The notes under the pieces were generated by a model. The model saw only the letters and a program-made list of their open reading frames with translations, was not told the DNA's origin and made no database searches. Below, one piece after another: positions 34,172 through 42,858 of a stretch of 64,000 nt of DNA; within the stretch, counting starts at the first letter, position 1, and every line of letters begins with the position of its first letter. The stretch comes from Novosphingobium sp. 28-62-57 (GTDB lineage Bacteria; Pseudomonadota; Alphaproteobacteria; Sphingomonadales; Sphingomonadaceae). Where the stretch lies: assembly GCA_002256985.1 (NCBI GenBank), contig NCGO01000005.1, positions 186,001 through 250,000 of the forward strand, in the 5' to 3' direction. Position numbers and translations under genes: made by a program.

Positions 34172-36255
34172 AGCCGCTCTCCGGCCACCGCGTTGCCGTG
34201 CTGGGCACCATGGGAGACCGCGCGCTCGCCCGCTTCTTCGCCTCACTGGGCGCTGAATTGGGCGGCCCGGTCGAAGGCGCGTCGTTCGTGATCGATGACC
34301 TTGGCCTTGAAGCGCTGGAAGGCGTCAACATCCCCGAAAGCGCGGTCCACGTTTCGGTCACCGCCTTTGGCTCAGGTGGCCCGCGTTCGGCATGGCAAGG
34401 CGGCGAACTCGTCGCCTCGGCCATGGGCGGGGCCTTGCGCGTAACCGGAGAACCGGGCCTGCCGCCGGTCAAGGAAGCGGGCGATGCCTGCACCTTCCAC
34501 GCCGATATGGTGGCCGCATCCGGCGCGCTGGCGGCACACTATGCGCGCGGGTCGCACGGAAAGGGCCAGCACGTCGACGTAGCGATCCAGCAGGTCGCAT
34601 TCAGCCGCAATTTCAACGGTGTGCTGGTGTGGCAGTTCGATCAGCGCAAGCTGGTGCGCGTCGGCGGCGCGCTCGCCTATGGCAAGGCCACGGTCCGCGC
34701 CATCTGGCGGCTCGCCGATGGCTGGTGCTTCCATTCGCTGATGACCGGCCGCCTAGGCGCGCCCGCCAATCAGGCGCTGTCTGACTGGATGGATGAGGCC
34801 GGTGTGCCCAACCCGCTGGCAGGCGCCGACTGGCTTGCCTACAACCGCTCCACTCTTCCGGCGGAAACCCGGGCAGTGTGGGAAGCGGCCATCGCGGCGT
34901 TCTTCCTGTCGCGCACCAAGCACGAAATCGCCACCGAAGGCCTGCGGCGTGGGATCAACGCCTGCGTTGCGAACGAACCGGCTGACGTGCTGGCCGACCC
35001 GCATCTGGCCGCGCGCGGCTTTTTCGATACGGCAGACGGGTTGCCTGACCGCTTTGCCAGCTTCCGCGAGGGCACGGCGCAAGTGGACGCGCCCGCGATC
35101 CACACCGGCACCCGCCCCGGCCCGCTGTCCGGCGTCAAAGTGCTCGATTTCGCTTGGGCGCTGGTGGGTTCCATCACCACCAAGACGCTGGGTGATCTTG
35201 GCGCGGAGATCGTCAAGATCGAAAGCCGCACCCGGCCCGATCTTGCCCGGCTCGATGTGCAGGTCTCGGCCTCAAAGCCCGGAAACTGGGATGACAAGCC
35301 GTGGTTTTCGCACCTCAACACGTCCAAGCGCAGTGTCTCGCTCAACATGAAAAAGCCAGAGGCGCGCGAACTGATCGATCCGCTGATCGATTGGGCTGAT
35401 GTGGTGGTGGAGAATTTCTCCCCCGGCACGATGGCCAAGCTGGGGCTGGACTATGACAGCCTTGCCGCGCGCAATCCCGGCATCGTCATGGTATCGGGCA
35501 GCGTCTTCGGCCAGACCGGGCCGATGGCGCAGGAATGGGGCGTCGATGGCACCGGCGGCGCGCTTTCGGGCCGCACGTTTCTCACCGGATGGGCTGATCG
35601 TGATCCGGTGATCCCCGGCGCAGTGCCGTTTGGCGATGTGATCGTGCCCTATGTCATGGCGGCGGGCGTGGCGGGAGCCTTGCAGCATCGCCGCGAAACC
35701 GGGCGCGGGTGCCATATCGATGCGTCGATGTATGAAATCTGCGTGCAGCAGATGCGCGATTATCTGGCTCAGGCCAAGCGGGGGGAACGCCCGCAGCGAA
35801 TGGGCAATGCCGACGCGCGGGTGTTCTGGCAGGATGTGCTGCCTGCCGCCGGGGATGACCGCTGGGTCGCCATTTCCTGCCCGACCGAGGCCGATCATGC
35901 CAAGCTGCTGGCGCTGACCGGGCCGGATGTGGCGGCGTGGACCTCAATCCGCGATGATCAAGCCATTGCCGCCGAGTTGCAAGCCCACGGCATCGCCTGC
36001 GGCGTGGTGCAGGATTGCGAGGACATGATCGAGCGCGATGCGCAGCTGATCGGGCGCGGCGCTTTGGCCATGCTGGACCATCCGCTGCTCGGCCCCTTCG
36101 GCCACATCGCCACGCCGATCCAGTTCTCGCGCGATACGTTCCAACCCTTCCGCGCACCCGGCATGGGCGAGCATGTGCATGAAATCGCACGTGATCTGTG
36201 CGGCCTTACCGAGGCCCGGATTGCCGAACTAGACCAGGCAGGAGTTTTCCAGTGA
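34168..36255 (+). CDS. Fused double-domain CaiB/BaiF (family III) CoA-transferase
   Basis: 695 residues, nearly twice the usual ~400. The first half (about 1-315) is shortened but retains GKGQHVDVAIQQVAFSR and a possible catalytic Asp near 106 (AGD); the second half (about 318-695) is a complete family III unit with GVKVLDFAWALVGSITTKTL, GAEIVKIESRTRPD, NMKKPEARE, VVVENFSPGTMAKLGLDY and the catalytic Asp near 490 (PFGD). Family III enzymes move CoA from an acyl-CoA to a free acid without ping-pong covalent release. It is placed between the two dehydratase-family genes, so it probably makes the hydroxyacyl-CoA substrate. Overlaps both neighbours. Confidence 0.85.
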   Translation: MKPLSGHRVAVLGTMGDRALARFFASLGAELGGPVEGASFVIDDLGLEALEGVNIPESAVHVSVTAFGSGGPRSAWQGGELVASAMGGALRVTGEPGLPPVKEAGDACTFHADMVAASGALAAHYARGSHGKGQHVDVAIQQVAFSRNFNGVLVWQFDQRKLVRVGGALAYGKATVRAIWRLADGWCFHSLMTGRLGAPANQALSDWMDEAGVPNPLAGADWLAYNRSTLPAETRAVWEAAIAAFFLSRTKHEIATEGLRRGINACVANEPADVLADPHLAARGFFDTADGLPDRFASFREGTAQVDAPAIHTGTRPGPLSGVKVLDFAWALVGSITTKTLGDLGAEIVKIESRTRPDLARLDVQVSASKPGNWDDKPWFSHLNTSKRSVSLNMKKPEARELIDPLIDWADVVVENFSPGTMAKLGLDYDSLAARNPGIVMVSGSVFGQTGPMAQEWGVDGTGGALSGRTFLTGWADRDPVIPGAVPFGDVIVPYVMAAGVAGALQHRRETGRGCHIDASMYEICVQQMRDYLAQAKRGERPQRMGNADARVFWQDVLPAAGDDRWVAISCPTEADHAKLLALTGPDVAAWTSIRDDQAIAAELQAHGIACGVVQDCEDMIERDAQLIGRGALAMLDHPLLGPFGHIATPIQFSRDTFQPFRAPGMGEHVHEIARDLCGLTEARIAELDQAGVFQ

Positions 36256-37550
36256 GCGACGCCCCAACAACGACATCGGGCCAGCGCAGCCGCAAGGACC
36301 TTGCCTGCACATCTGCCGCCAACGCCTATCAAAAGCAGTTCGGCGCAGACCTGAAACGCCGCGTGGTGGACGAGGGCGAGCCCTTTGCCATCGTGCAGGC
36401 CGATACCCCGCACGAGATTTTCCACGTGATGGGCATCCCGATCATCACCAACCAGTGGTGGTCGGCCTATATCTCGGCCAAGCAGCTTTCGAACCACTAT
36501 TTCGAAGTGATGGCGCAGGCGGGCTACCCGAAGAACAGCTGCAAATACTGCTCGCTCGGCCTTGCCTGCACGCTGGCGAATGACCCGAAAACCGCGCCGT
36601 GGGGCGGCTTGCCCAAGCCCACCGTGCTGGTCGCCCGCATGACCTGTGATTGCATCCAGCACGTGTTCGGCCAGTGGGCCGATGCGCTGGGCAGCGAGTT
36701 CTTTCCGATGGAAGCGCCCGCATGGGAACACAAGGACCCGCGCTGGTTCGCCCACTCAAAGGACCAGTGGGAACAGGTCTATGATCCAGACCGCATCGCG
36801 CTGGCGGTCACGGAAATGCGCGATCTGATCACGCTGTTGGAAAACCGCACCGGCCGCAAGTTCGATGAGGCCAAACTCCAGTATCTGATGGAGCGGATCA
36901 ACGAGCAGGAAGGCTATATCTGGGAAGCGGCGCAAGCCATTGGCACGGCGCGGCCTTGCCCGGTTTCGATCGCCGAACAGATGCCCAACACGATGATCCC
37001 GCAGTGGCACCGCGGCTCCGACTGGGCGGTGAACCACGCCAAACGCTTCCGCGACGAGGTGATGGAGCGCGTTGCCGCAGGTGCTGGTTGCGCCACGCAG
37101 GAGAAGATCCGCCTGATGTGGATCGGCGCGGGCGTGTGGCACGATCCCGGCTTTTATCAGGCCCTTGAAGAGCGGATGGGCGCGGTCTTCGTCTGGTCGA
37201 TGTACATGCCGTTCGCAGGCCCCCAGTATATCCGCGAATTGCAGGGCCGCCCGATGGACGCGCTCGCCAGCCGCGTCTGTTCGATGAACGAGGTGCTGCA
37301 CCTGCCGCCATGGATGAACGGGTGGATGACCAGCGAGGCCGAGCGGTGCGGGGTCGATGCCTGCGTCGTGCTGCTGCCGCCTGAGAACCGCCTGTCGCAA
37401 TCAGGCACCAAGATCACCGCAGAGGCTTTGGAAAAGGCGGGCGTGCCGGTGCTGATGATCGATGCCGACATGGTCGATGCGGGCAACTGGGATCATGACA
37501 AGATGGTTGGCCTTGTAGCGGACTTTCTGGTGCAGCGGGGGCTGGCTTGA
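36252..37550 (+). CDS. BcrC/BadD/HgdB-family protein, large (2-hydroxyacyl-CoA dehydratase-like)
   Basis: 432 residues, GTG start overlapping the upstream stop (GTGA). Features of the family are the N-terminal helix, ADTPHEIFHVMGIPIITNQ, a cysteine cluster (YPKNSCKYCSLGLACTL), the Cys-Asp motif in VARMTCDCIQHVFGQW, and later KIRLMWIGAGVWHDPGF and RVCSMNEVLHLPP. Several conserved cysteines could hold a [4Fe-4S] cluster. Known members dehydrate 2-hydroxyacyl-CoA or reduce benzoyl-CoA through ketyl radicals in anaerobes, and need an ATP-dependent activator. An aerobic sphingomonad setting is unexpected, so the reaction here is unknown. Confidence 0.75.
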   Translation: MSDAPTTTSGQRSRKDLACTSAANAYQKQFGADLKRRVVDEGEPFAIVQADTPHEIFHVMGIPIITNQWWSAYISAKQLSNHYFEVMAQAGYPKNSCKYCSLGLACTLANDPKTAPWGGLPKPTVLVARMTCDCIQHVFGQWADALGSEFFPMEAPAWEHKDPRWFAHSKDQWEQVYDPDRIALAVTEMRDLITLLENRTGRKFDEAKLQYLMERINEQEGYIWEAAQAIGTARPCPVSIAEQMPNTMIPQWHRGSDWAVNHAKRFRDEVMERVAAGAGCATQEKIRLMWIGAGVWHDPGFYQALEERMGAVFVWSMYMPFAGPQYIRELQGRPMDALASRVCSMNEVLHLPPWMNGWMTSEAERCGVDACVVLLPPENRLSQSGTKITAEALEKAGVPVLMIDADMVDAGNWDHDKMVGLVADFLVQRGLA

Positions 37551-38611
37551 GGCGGCCAGGTGTCATCTCTGTGCTTCTAGGTGCACTTCAGACTTTGCTG
37601 ATAGCAGGGCTGCTTTCCGGCTGTGCGCGGCCCGTGGAGCCGGGCGTGACGGAGCTGGTCTTTGCCTCACCCTACAGCCCCAATCACCCGTTTTCGAAGG
37701 CCGATCAGGAGTGGATGGCGTTTGTTGAAAAGCGCTCCGAAGGGCGGCTGAAGATCAAGCCGGTGTGGTCGGGCGCGCTGCTTTCGTCAGACATGTCGAT
37801 GGAGGAACTGCGCCACGGCGTGGCCGATATCGGCCTGATCACGCCAATCTATGTGCGTGGCGGAACGCATCTGATCCGCATCCAGTCGGGCTTCTATCAG
37901 GGCGCGGACAGCGTTGAATCGCAAGTGGCGCTCTATCGCTGCATTGATGCTGCAAACCCGCAGGTCGGGCGTGAACTGGCAGGGCTGAAAGTGCTTGCCG
38001 TTCAGGGCGGGACGCTACCCGGCCTGATCACCGTCAACCGCCCGGTCAGGAGCCTTGCCGACATCAAGGGCCTGCGCATCCGCGCGCCGACCGAACTGCT
38101 GAGCGTGCTGGATTCGCTGGGCGCAGACCCCGTGAACATGCCGATGGGCGAGGTCTATTCCGCGATGGCCAAGGGCGTGATCGATGGCGTGATCGCGCCG
38201 GAGGACACGTTCAAATCGCTGCATTTTGCCGAAATTTCCAAGCACTTCTACCAGATCGCCGTGCCGCGCGGGGCCTATCCAGCGCGCGCAATGAGTGCGA
38301 AGCGGTGGAACACTTTGGCGGCGCAGGACCGCGCTGTGCTGGAAGAAGGCATTGCCGTTTGGGAAGCAGCGCTGGCGCGGCAAGTGCGCGCGGCGGTGGA
38401 CAAGGGGAAGGACGAAGCGGCGGCCTACAAGGTCACGTTCAACCCGGCAACGACGGCGGACCAGCAACGCTTCGATGCGATCTATCTGCGCGATTCGCAG
38501 GCCAATGCGCGCGGCCTATCGGCCTTTGGCATCGATGGCGAAGCTGCGTTCCAATCGGCCCGCACGGCGGTGCAGGGGCGGGACCGGATTTCCTGTGGGA
38601 GTGGAACATGA
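37547..38611 (+). CDS. dctP: TRAP transporter substrate-binding lipoprotein (DctP)
   Basis: 354 residues. A lipobox LLSGC ends the signal (residues about 22-26), so the protein is lipid-anchored. The mature part shows the DctP pattern: LVFASPYSPNHPFSKADQEW, ELRHGVADIGLITPIYV, and the conserved binding segment SLADIKGLRIRAPTELLSVL, with the Arg that pairs with a substrate carboxylate (RIRAP). The start is uncertain: TTG 37547 overlaps the upstream stop, and GTG 37571 is possible. It is separated from dctQM by three catabolic genes in the same operon. Confidence 0.85.
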   Translation: MRRPGVISVLLGALQTLLIAGLLSGCARPVEPGVTELVFASPYSPNHPFSKADQEWMAFVEKRSEGRLKIKPVWSGALLSSDMSMEELRHGVADIGLITPIYVRGGTHLIRIQSGFYQGADSVESQVALYRCIDAANPQVGRELAGLKVLAVQGGTLPGLITVNRPVRSLADIKGLRIRAPTELLSVLDSLGADPVNMPMGEVYSAMAKGVIDGVIAPEDTFKSLHFAEISKHFYQIAVPRGAYPARAMSAKRWNTLAAQDRAVLEEGIAVWEAALARQVRAAVDKGKDEAAAYKVTFNPATTADQQRFDAIYLRDSQANARGLSAFGIDGEAAFQSARTAVQGRDRISCGSGT

Positions 38612-39522
38612 AACGTCTGACAGCCCTTGCGCTATCGGTAGCATTGAGCGCCGCGCCGCTTGCCGCCAGCGCGCAAGTGATTGGCGACCCTGCAGGAACA
38701 GGCGGCCTTCCCGCTGTGGCCGAGGCGCGCGCCGATGCGCCGGGTTACACGATCTATCGCCCCGCCACTTGGCCCAAGGAACCGCTGCCGCTGGTGCTGT
38801 GGGGCAATGGCGGGTGCCGCAACAACGGTCTGTCAGCCAGCCACTTCCTGCGCGAGATTGCCAGCCATGGCTACCTGGTGATCGCCAATGGCGCGCCAAA
38901 GGAAGAGCGCCCGGTGATGGCCACACTGCCGCCAGCCAACGGCCCGCGTCCCACCGGAGCGCCACCCCCGCGCGCAACGCCCGATGAAACGCAAGTCAGC
39001 CAGTTGCTTGGCGCGATTGACTGGGTGGCAGGCAGCGACCTTGCACCCCATGTGGACACCACCCGTATCGCGGTAATGGGCCATTCCTGTGGCGGATTGC
39101 AGGCGCTGGCCGCCGGGGCCGATCCGCGCATTGATGCCGTGATGGCGTTCAACAGCGGCGTCTACGTTCGCGCCGGTTCGGGCTTAAGCGGTGTGGGCAT
39201 CACCAAGGACGATCTGACCAAGCTGCACACTCCGGTCGCTTACATTCTCGGCGGGCCGGATGACATTGCCTATCCCAACGGGTCTGACGATGTGGCGCGG
39301 ATTGCGCATGTGCCGGTGTTCTATGCCAACTCGCCGGTAGGCCACGGCGGCACATTCGGTCTTGCCAATGGCGGGGATTATGGACGCATCGGCGCGGCCT
39401 GGCTCGATTGGCAGCTGAAGGGCAGCAAGGCTGCAGGCGCGATGTTTACAGGGGCCGACTGCGGCCTGTGCAATGACAAGACGTGGACAATTGTCCGCAA
39501 GCAGTTTCCGGAGAACCCATGA
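38608..39522 (+). CDS. Exported alpha/beta hydrolase
   Basis: 304 residues. Sec signal peptide (ALALSVALSAAPLAASAQ), then an alpha/beta hydrolase with LVLWGNGGCRNNG (oxyanion region) and the nucleophile elbow GHSCGG with Ser160. A His candidate lies in SPVGHGGTFG. I do not recognise a closer family; related proteins act as esterases or on polyester-like compounds. It overlaps dctP and the second CoA-transferase gene by 4 bp each. Its export, like that of the CocE-like enzyme, suggests the pathway starts with hydrolysis in the periplasm. Confidence 0.8.
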   Translation: MKRLTALALSVALSAAPLAASAQVIGDPAGTGGLPAVAEARADAPGYTIYRPATWPKEPLPLVLWGNGGCRNNGLSASHFLREIASHGYLVIANGAPKEERPVMATLPPANGPRPTGAPPPRATPDETQVSQLLGAIDWVAGSDLAPHVDTTRIAVMGHSCGGLQALAAGADPRIDAVMAFNSGVYVRAGSGLSGVGITKDDLTKLHTPVAYILGGPDDIAYPNGSDDVARIAHVPVFYANSPVGHGGTFGLANGGDYGRIGAAWLDWQLKGSKAAGAMFTGADCGLCNDKTWTIVRKQFPENP

Positions 39523-40715
39523 ATCAGCCAACGTCCGGTAAGGGTCCACTGGCCGGCATCCGCATTGCCGATTTCAGCCATGTCATGGCAGGCCCCTATG
39601 CCTCGCACCTGCTGCGGCTGATGGGCGCGGAGGTCATCAAGATCGAGCCGAAGGGCGGCGACGGGTTCCGCAATTACGGCGCGGACCGGCGCTATGATGG
39701 CATGTCGCCCGCGTTCATCGCGGCCAATGCGGGCAAGAAATCCATCGCGCTCGATCTGAAGGATGCAGGCGATCTGGGCATTGCCCGCGATATCATTGCG
39801 CGCAGCGATGTGGTGCTGGAAAACTTCCGCCCCGGCGTGATGGCGCGGCTTGGGCTGGGCTATGAAGCGGTCTGCGAACTGCGCGCCGACGTGATCTATT
39901 GCTCGGTTTCCGGCTATGGTCAGGAAGGCCCGCTGCGCGATTGGCCCGCCATCGACAACATCGTGCAGGCCACCAGCGGCATGATGATGCTGAGCGGCGA
40001 GGAAGGCGATCCGCCGGTGCGCGTGGGCTTTCCGATTGTGGATACGCTGACCGGGCAGACTGCGGCAATGGCGATCCTTGGCGCGCTGATGCAGCGGGAG
40101 CGCCATGGCACTGGCAGCAAGCTTGATGTCTCGATGCTCGATGCCAGCCTTGCTTTCATGACATCGGCGCTGACGCCGTTCATGGTGACCGGCAAGCCGA
40201 TGACCCGCATGGGCAATACCGGCTATAGCGGGTTGCCCACTGCATCGCTGTTCACCGCTGCCGATGGGCGGCAAGTGTCGCTGGGCGTGGTGCAGCCACC
40301 GCAATTTGCCGCGCTGGCCCGCGCGATGGGGCGCGAGGACTGGCTGACCGATCCGGCCTATGCCACGCCCGATGCACGCCGGGCCAATTTTGATGCAATG
40401 CATGCGCAATTATCAGCCGAGTTCGCAAAGGATGCAGCGGTCGCTTGGGAACAGCGGCTGAGCGCTGCGGGCATCCCTTGCGGCATGGTGCGCCGGGTGG
40501 ATGAAGCCGCTGATCTTGCCGGTGAATCGGCGCTGATCGACCTTGCCATTCCGGGCCTGCCGCAAGAAAACGTGCGCATCCCCGGCGCGGGCTATCGCGT
40601 GGAAGGGCGGGCGCCGCTCGCGCTGGATGCGCCGCCACGCCTTGATGCCGATCGCGAGAGCATTCTGGCGTGGCTGGCGGGCGAGGCTGTGGAACTGGCC
40701 AAAGTGGCGTCATGA
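39519..40715 (+). CDS. CaiB/BaiF (family III) CoA-transferase
   Basis: 398 residues, standard length. Motifs: GIRIADFSHVMAGPYASHLL (residues 13-32), GAEVIKIEPKGGD, ENFRPGVMARLGLGYE and the catalytic Asp175 in FPIVDTLTG, followed by RHGTGSKLDVSMLDA. It transfers CoA between a dicarboxylic or other acid pair. It may supply the thioester for the dehydratase-like enzyme or recycle CoA from the product. Translationally coupled on both sides (ATGA). Confidence 0.9.
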   Translation: MNQPTSGKGPLAGIRIADFSHVMAGPYASHLLRLMGAEVIKIEPKGGDGFRNYGADRRYDGMSPAFIAANAGKKSIALDLKDAGDLGIARDIIARSDVVLENFRPGVMARLGLGYEAVCELRADVIYCSVSGYGQEGPLRDWPAIDNIVQATSGMMMLSGEEGDPPVRVGFPIVDTLTGQTAAMAILGALMQRERHGTGSKLDVSMLDASLAFMTSALTPFMVTGKPMTRMGNTGYSGLPTASLFTAADGRQVSLGVVQPPQFAALARAMGREDWLTDPAYATPDARRANFDAMHAQLSAEFAKDAAVAWEQRLSAAGIPCGMVRRVDEAADLAGESALIDLAIPGLPQENVRIPGAGYRVEGRAPLALDAPPRLDADRESILAWLAGEAVELAKVAS

Positions 40716-41833
40716 TCCACACTGTGCTGGCAACCGGCGATCTTGCCATGGATCGCGAGGATTACGACGCCTGCTTTGCCGGAACCGCCAATGTGCTAAG
40801 CGCGGCAGACATCGTGTTTGGCCAGCTTGAAACCAGCTTTGCCAGCAAGGGCGTGCGCTTGCCACAGGCACGCCATGCCGTGCTGGCGCGGCCTGAAGGC
40901 GCAGCGGCGCTGGGCCGGGCCGGGTTTGACGTGATCTCGATGGCGGGCAACCACGTGATGGATTGGGGGCACGAAGCCTTTTTCGAAACCCGCGCGCATA
41001 TCGAGGCTGCGGGCATGAGCGTGGTGGGCGCAGGCGCGAACATCGCCGAGGCGCGCCGCCCGGTGATCCGCAGCTTGCCCGATGGCACGCGTGTGGCGTT
41101 TCTGGCCTATTCCAGCATCCTGCCGCATTCCTATTGGGCCGATGAGCGCCGCCCCGGCTGTGCGCCAATGCGGGCTTTCACCGTCTATGAACAGATCGAG
41201 CATGACCAGCCCGGCACGCCCGCGCGCGTCCATACTTATCCACACCGCGAGGACCTTGCCGCGATGGAGGCCGATATTCGCGCCGCCAAGGCAGACGCCG
41301 ATGTTGTGCTGGTATCGCACCACTGGGGCATCCACTTTGTGCGTGCAGTAATTGCCGATTATCAGCGCGATGTAGCGCGTGTCGCGATTGCCGCCGGGGC
41401 CGATGCGATCTTTGGCGGGCATGCGCATATCCTGAAGGGGTGCGAGCTGATCGACGGCAAGCCGGTGTTCTATTCGCTGTGCAACTTTGCCACCGACCTG
41501 GCGATGGACGAGGCGCACGCCGCATCCAAAAGCTTCAATGAAATCCGCGTGCTGGCCGAGGAGTGGGAGCCAGACTTCGAAAGCCTGTACAACTTCCCCA
41601 AGGCGGCGCGGCTTTCGATGATGGCAAAGCTGGAGATCGCGGGTGGCAAGGTGCTGCGCGCAGGCCTGCTCCCGCTGGTGATCGGGCGCGATGCGGTGCC
41701 GCGTCTGGCAGCGCCGGGCAGTGAGGATCACGCCGCAGTGGTCGATTACTTGAGCGCGGTGACGCAGGAGGCGGGCCTCAATGCACGCTATCGCACCGAT
41801 GGCGACATGGTGCTGCTGGAAGCAGCGGCGTGA
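40712..41833 (+). CDS. CapA-family (PGA_cap) metallophosphatase-fold protein, second copy
   Basis: 373 residues. Motifs in order: VLATGDLAMDRED, FGQLETSF, SMAGNHVMDWG, VLVSHHWGIHFV and FGGHAHILKGCEL. These are closer to the canonical family pattern than in the copy at 30425 (HWG kept). No signal peptide. The two copies differ widely, so they are not a recent duplication and may act on different intermediates. Coupled to both neighbours by 4-bp overlaps. Confidence 0.83.
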   Translation: MIHTVLATGDLAMDREDYDACFAGTANVLSAADIVFGQLETSFASKGVRLPQARHAVLARPEGAAALGRAGFDVISMAGNHVMDWGHEAFFETRAHIEAAGMSVVGAGANIAEARRPVIRSLPDGTRVAFLAYSSILPHSYWADERRPGCAPMRAFTVYEQIEHDQPGTPARVHTYPHREDLAAMEADIRAAKADADVVLVSHHWGIHFVRAVIADYQRDVARVAIAAGADAIFGGHAHILKGCELIDGKPVFYSLCNFATDLAMDEAHAASKSFNEIRVLAEEWEPDFESLYNFPKAARLSMMAKLEIAGGKVLRAGLLPLVIGRDAVPRLAAPGSEDHAAVVDYLSAVTQEAGLNARYRTDGDMVLLEAAA

Positions 41834-42858
41834 CCGCGCGCAAGGGTGGCTTTCCGCTCGAGGGCTTCGTTGTCCTCTATCTGCTGGCCTATCTGCCCAA
41901 TGTGATCGTGACCAAGCTGGTCACCTCGATCCCGCATCCCGGCCTTGGCCGTCCGCTGACCGGGTTGGAGACGCTGCCTGCATCGCTGATCATCAGCATG
42001 GTGCTGACCTATGGCTTCATCTGGCTGTCGGGCTGGCATAGGGATGCCAACAAGATTGCGCTGGGGCCGGTGCAGGTGCCGTTTCCCACGCGCTATACGT
42101 TCCTTTCGGGCATTGGCACGGCGATGGTGCTGTTCACGGTGCCGCTCAGCTTCACCATTCCCGATGTCAGCATTCCGTTCATCCAGTTGCTGATGCGCGG
42201 GGATATTCTGGTGATCGCGCCAATTGTCGATCTGATGTTCGGACGCCGGGTGCGCTGGTGGAGCTGGACCGCGCTGGTCATGGTGCTGTTCGCGCTGGTC
42301 ATCGCGCTGTCGGACCGGGGCGGGCTGAAGCTGCCGCCGATCGCGATTCTGACAGTGGTGCTCTACACCATCGGCTATTTCCTGCGCCTGTTCGTAATGA
42401 CCAAGATTTCGAAGAGCGGCGATCCGGCTTCGGTGCGGCGCTATTTCGTGGAAGAAAAGGTCATCGCGCTGCCGATGTCGGTCGTGATCCTTGGGGCCAT
42501 TTCAGCCAGCGGGATCGGCGGGCAATCTGGTGAGCTGGCCTGGGGCTTTATCCGCGTATGGGGCGATCCGGTGCTGGCCGACCTGTTCTGGATCGGCGCG
42601 ACGCTGACGGTGATTTCGGTGCTGGCGATCATCATCCTGCTCGACCCGCGCGAGAACGCCTATTGCGTGCCGCTGGAACGCGCGGCGAGCCTTGTGGCGG
42701 GGATTGGCGGATCGGTGCTGCTGGCCTGGTTCTGGGGCCTGCGCATGCCGCGCGATGCCGAACTGATTGGCGCAGGCGTGCTGGTGGGGGCGATTGTGCT
42801 GCTCTCGCTCGCCCCGCGCTTTGCCGCAAGGCGTGAAGCGTTGAGCGAAAGCGCATGA
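41830..42858 (+). CDS. EamA-like (DMT) integral membrane protein
   Basis: 342 residues, about ten hydrophobic helices, GTG start coupled to the preceding stop. The pairwise layout and segments such as MRGDILVIAPIVDLMFGRRV and ALVMVLFALVIALSDRGG are like drug/metabolite transporters, which usually have ten helices. I cannot assign a substrate. It may export a product or intermediate; since a TRAP importer is present, a second import role is less likely. Confidence 0.65.
   Translation: MTARKGGFPLEGFVVLYLLAYLPNVIVTKLVTSIPHPGLGRPLTGLETLPASLIISMVLTYGFIWLSGWHRDANKIALGPVQVPFPTRYTFLSGIGTAMVLFTVPLSFTIPDVSIPFIQLLMRGDILVIAPIVDLMFGRRVRWWSWTALVMVLFALVIALSDRGGLKLPPIAILTVVLYTIGYFLRLFVMTKISKSGDPASVRRYFVEEKVIALPMSVVILGAISASGIGGQSGELAWGFIRVWGDPVLADLFWIGATLTVISVLAIIILLDPRENAYCVPLERAASLVAGIGGSVLLAWFWGLRMPRDAELIGAGVLVGAIVLLSLAPRFAARREALSESA

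Noticed and set aside
9013-39522. Fumonisin-degradation-like cluster (carboxylesterase, aminotransferase, TonB receptor)
   Set aside because: The genes are scattered among different operons; the carboxylesterase is tied to uronate genes and the aminotransferase is a YbdL-like stand-alone gene.
30425-41833. Poly-gamma-glutamate capsule synthesis locus
   Set aside because: Only CapA-like proteins are present; no CapB ligase or CapC membrane protein, and neither copy has a membrane anchor.
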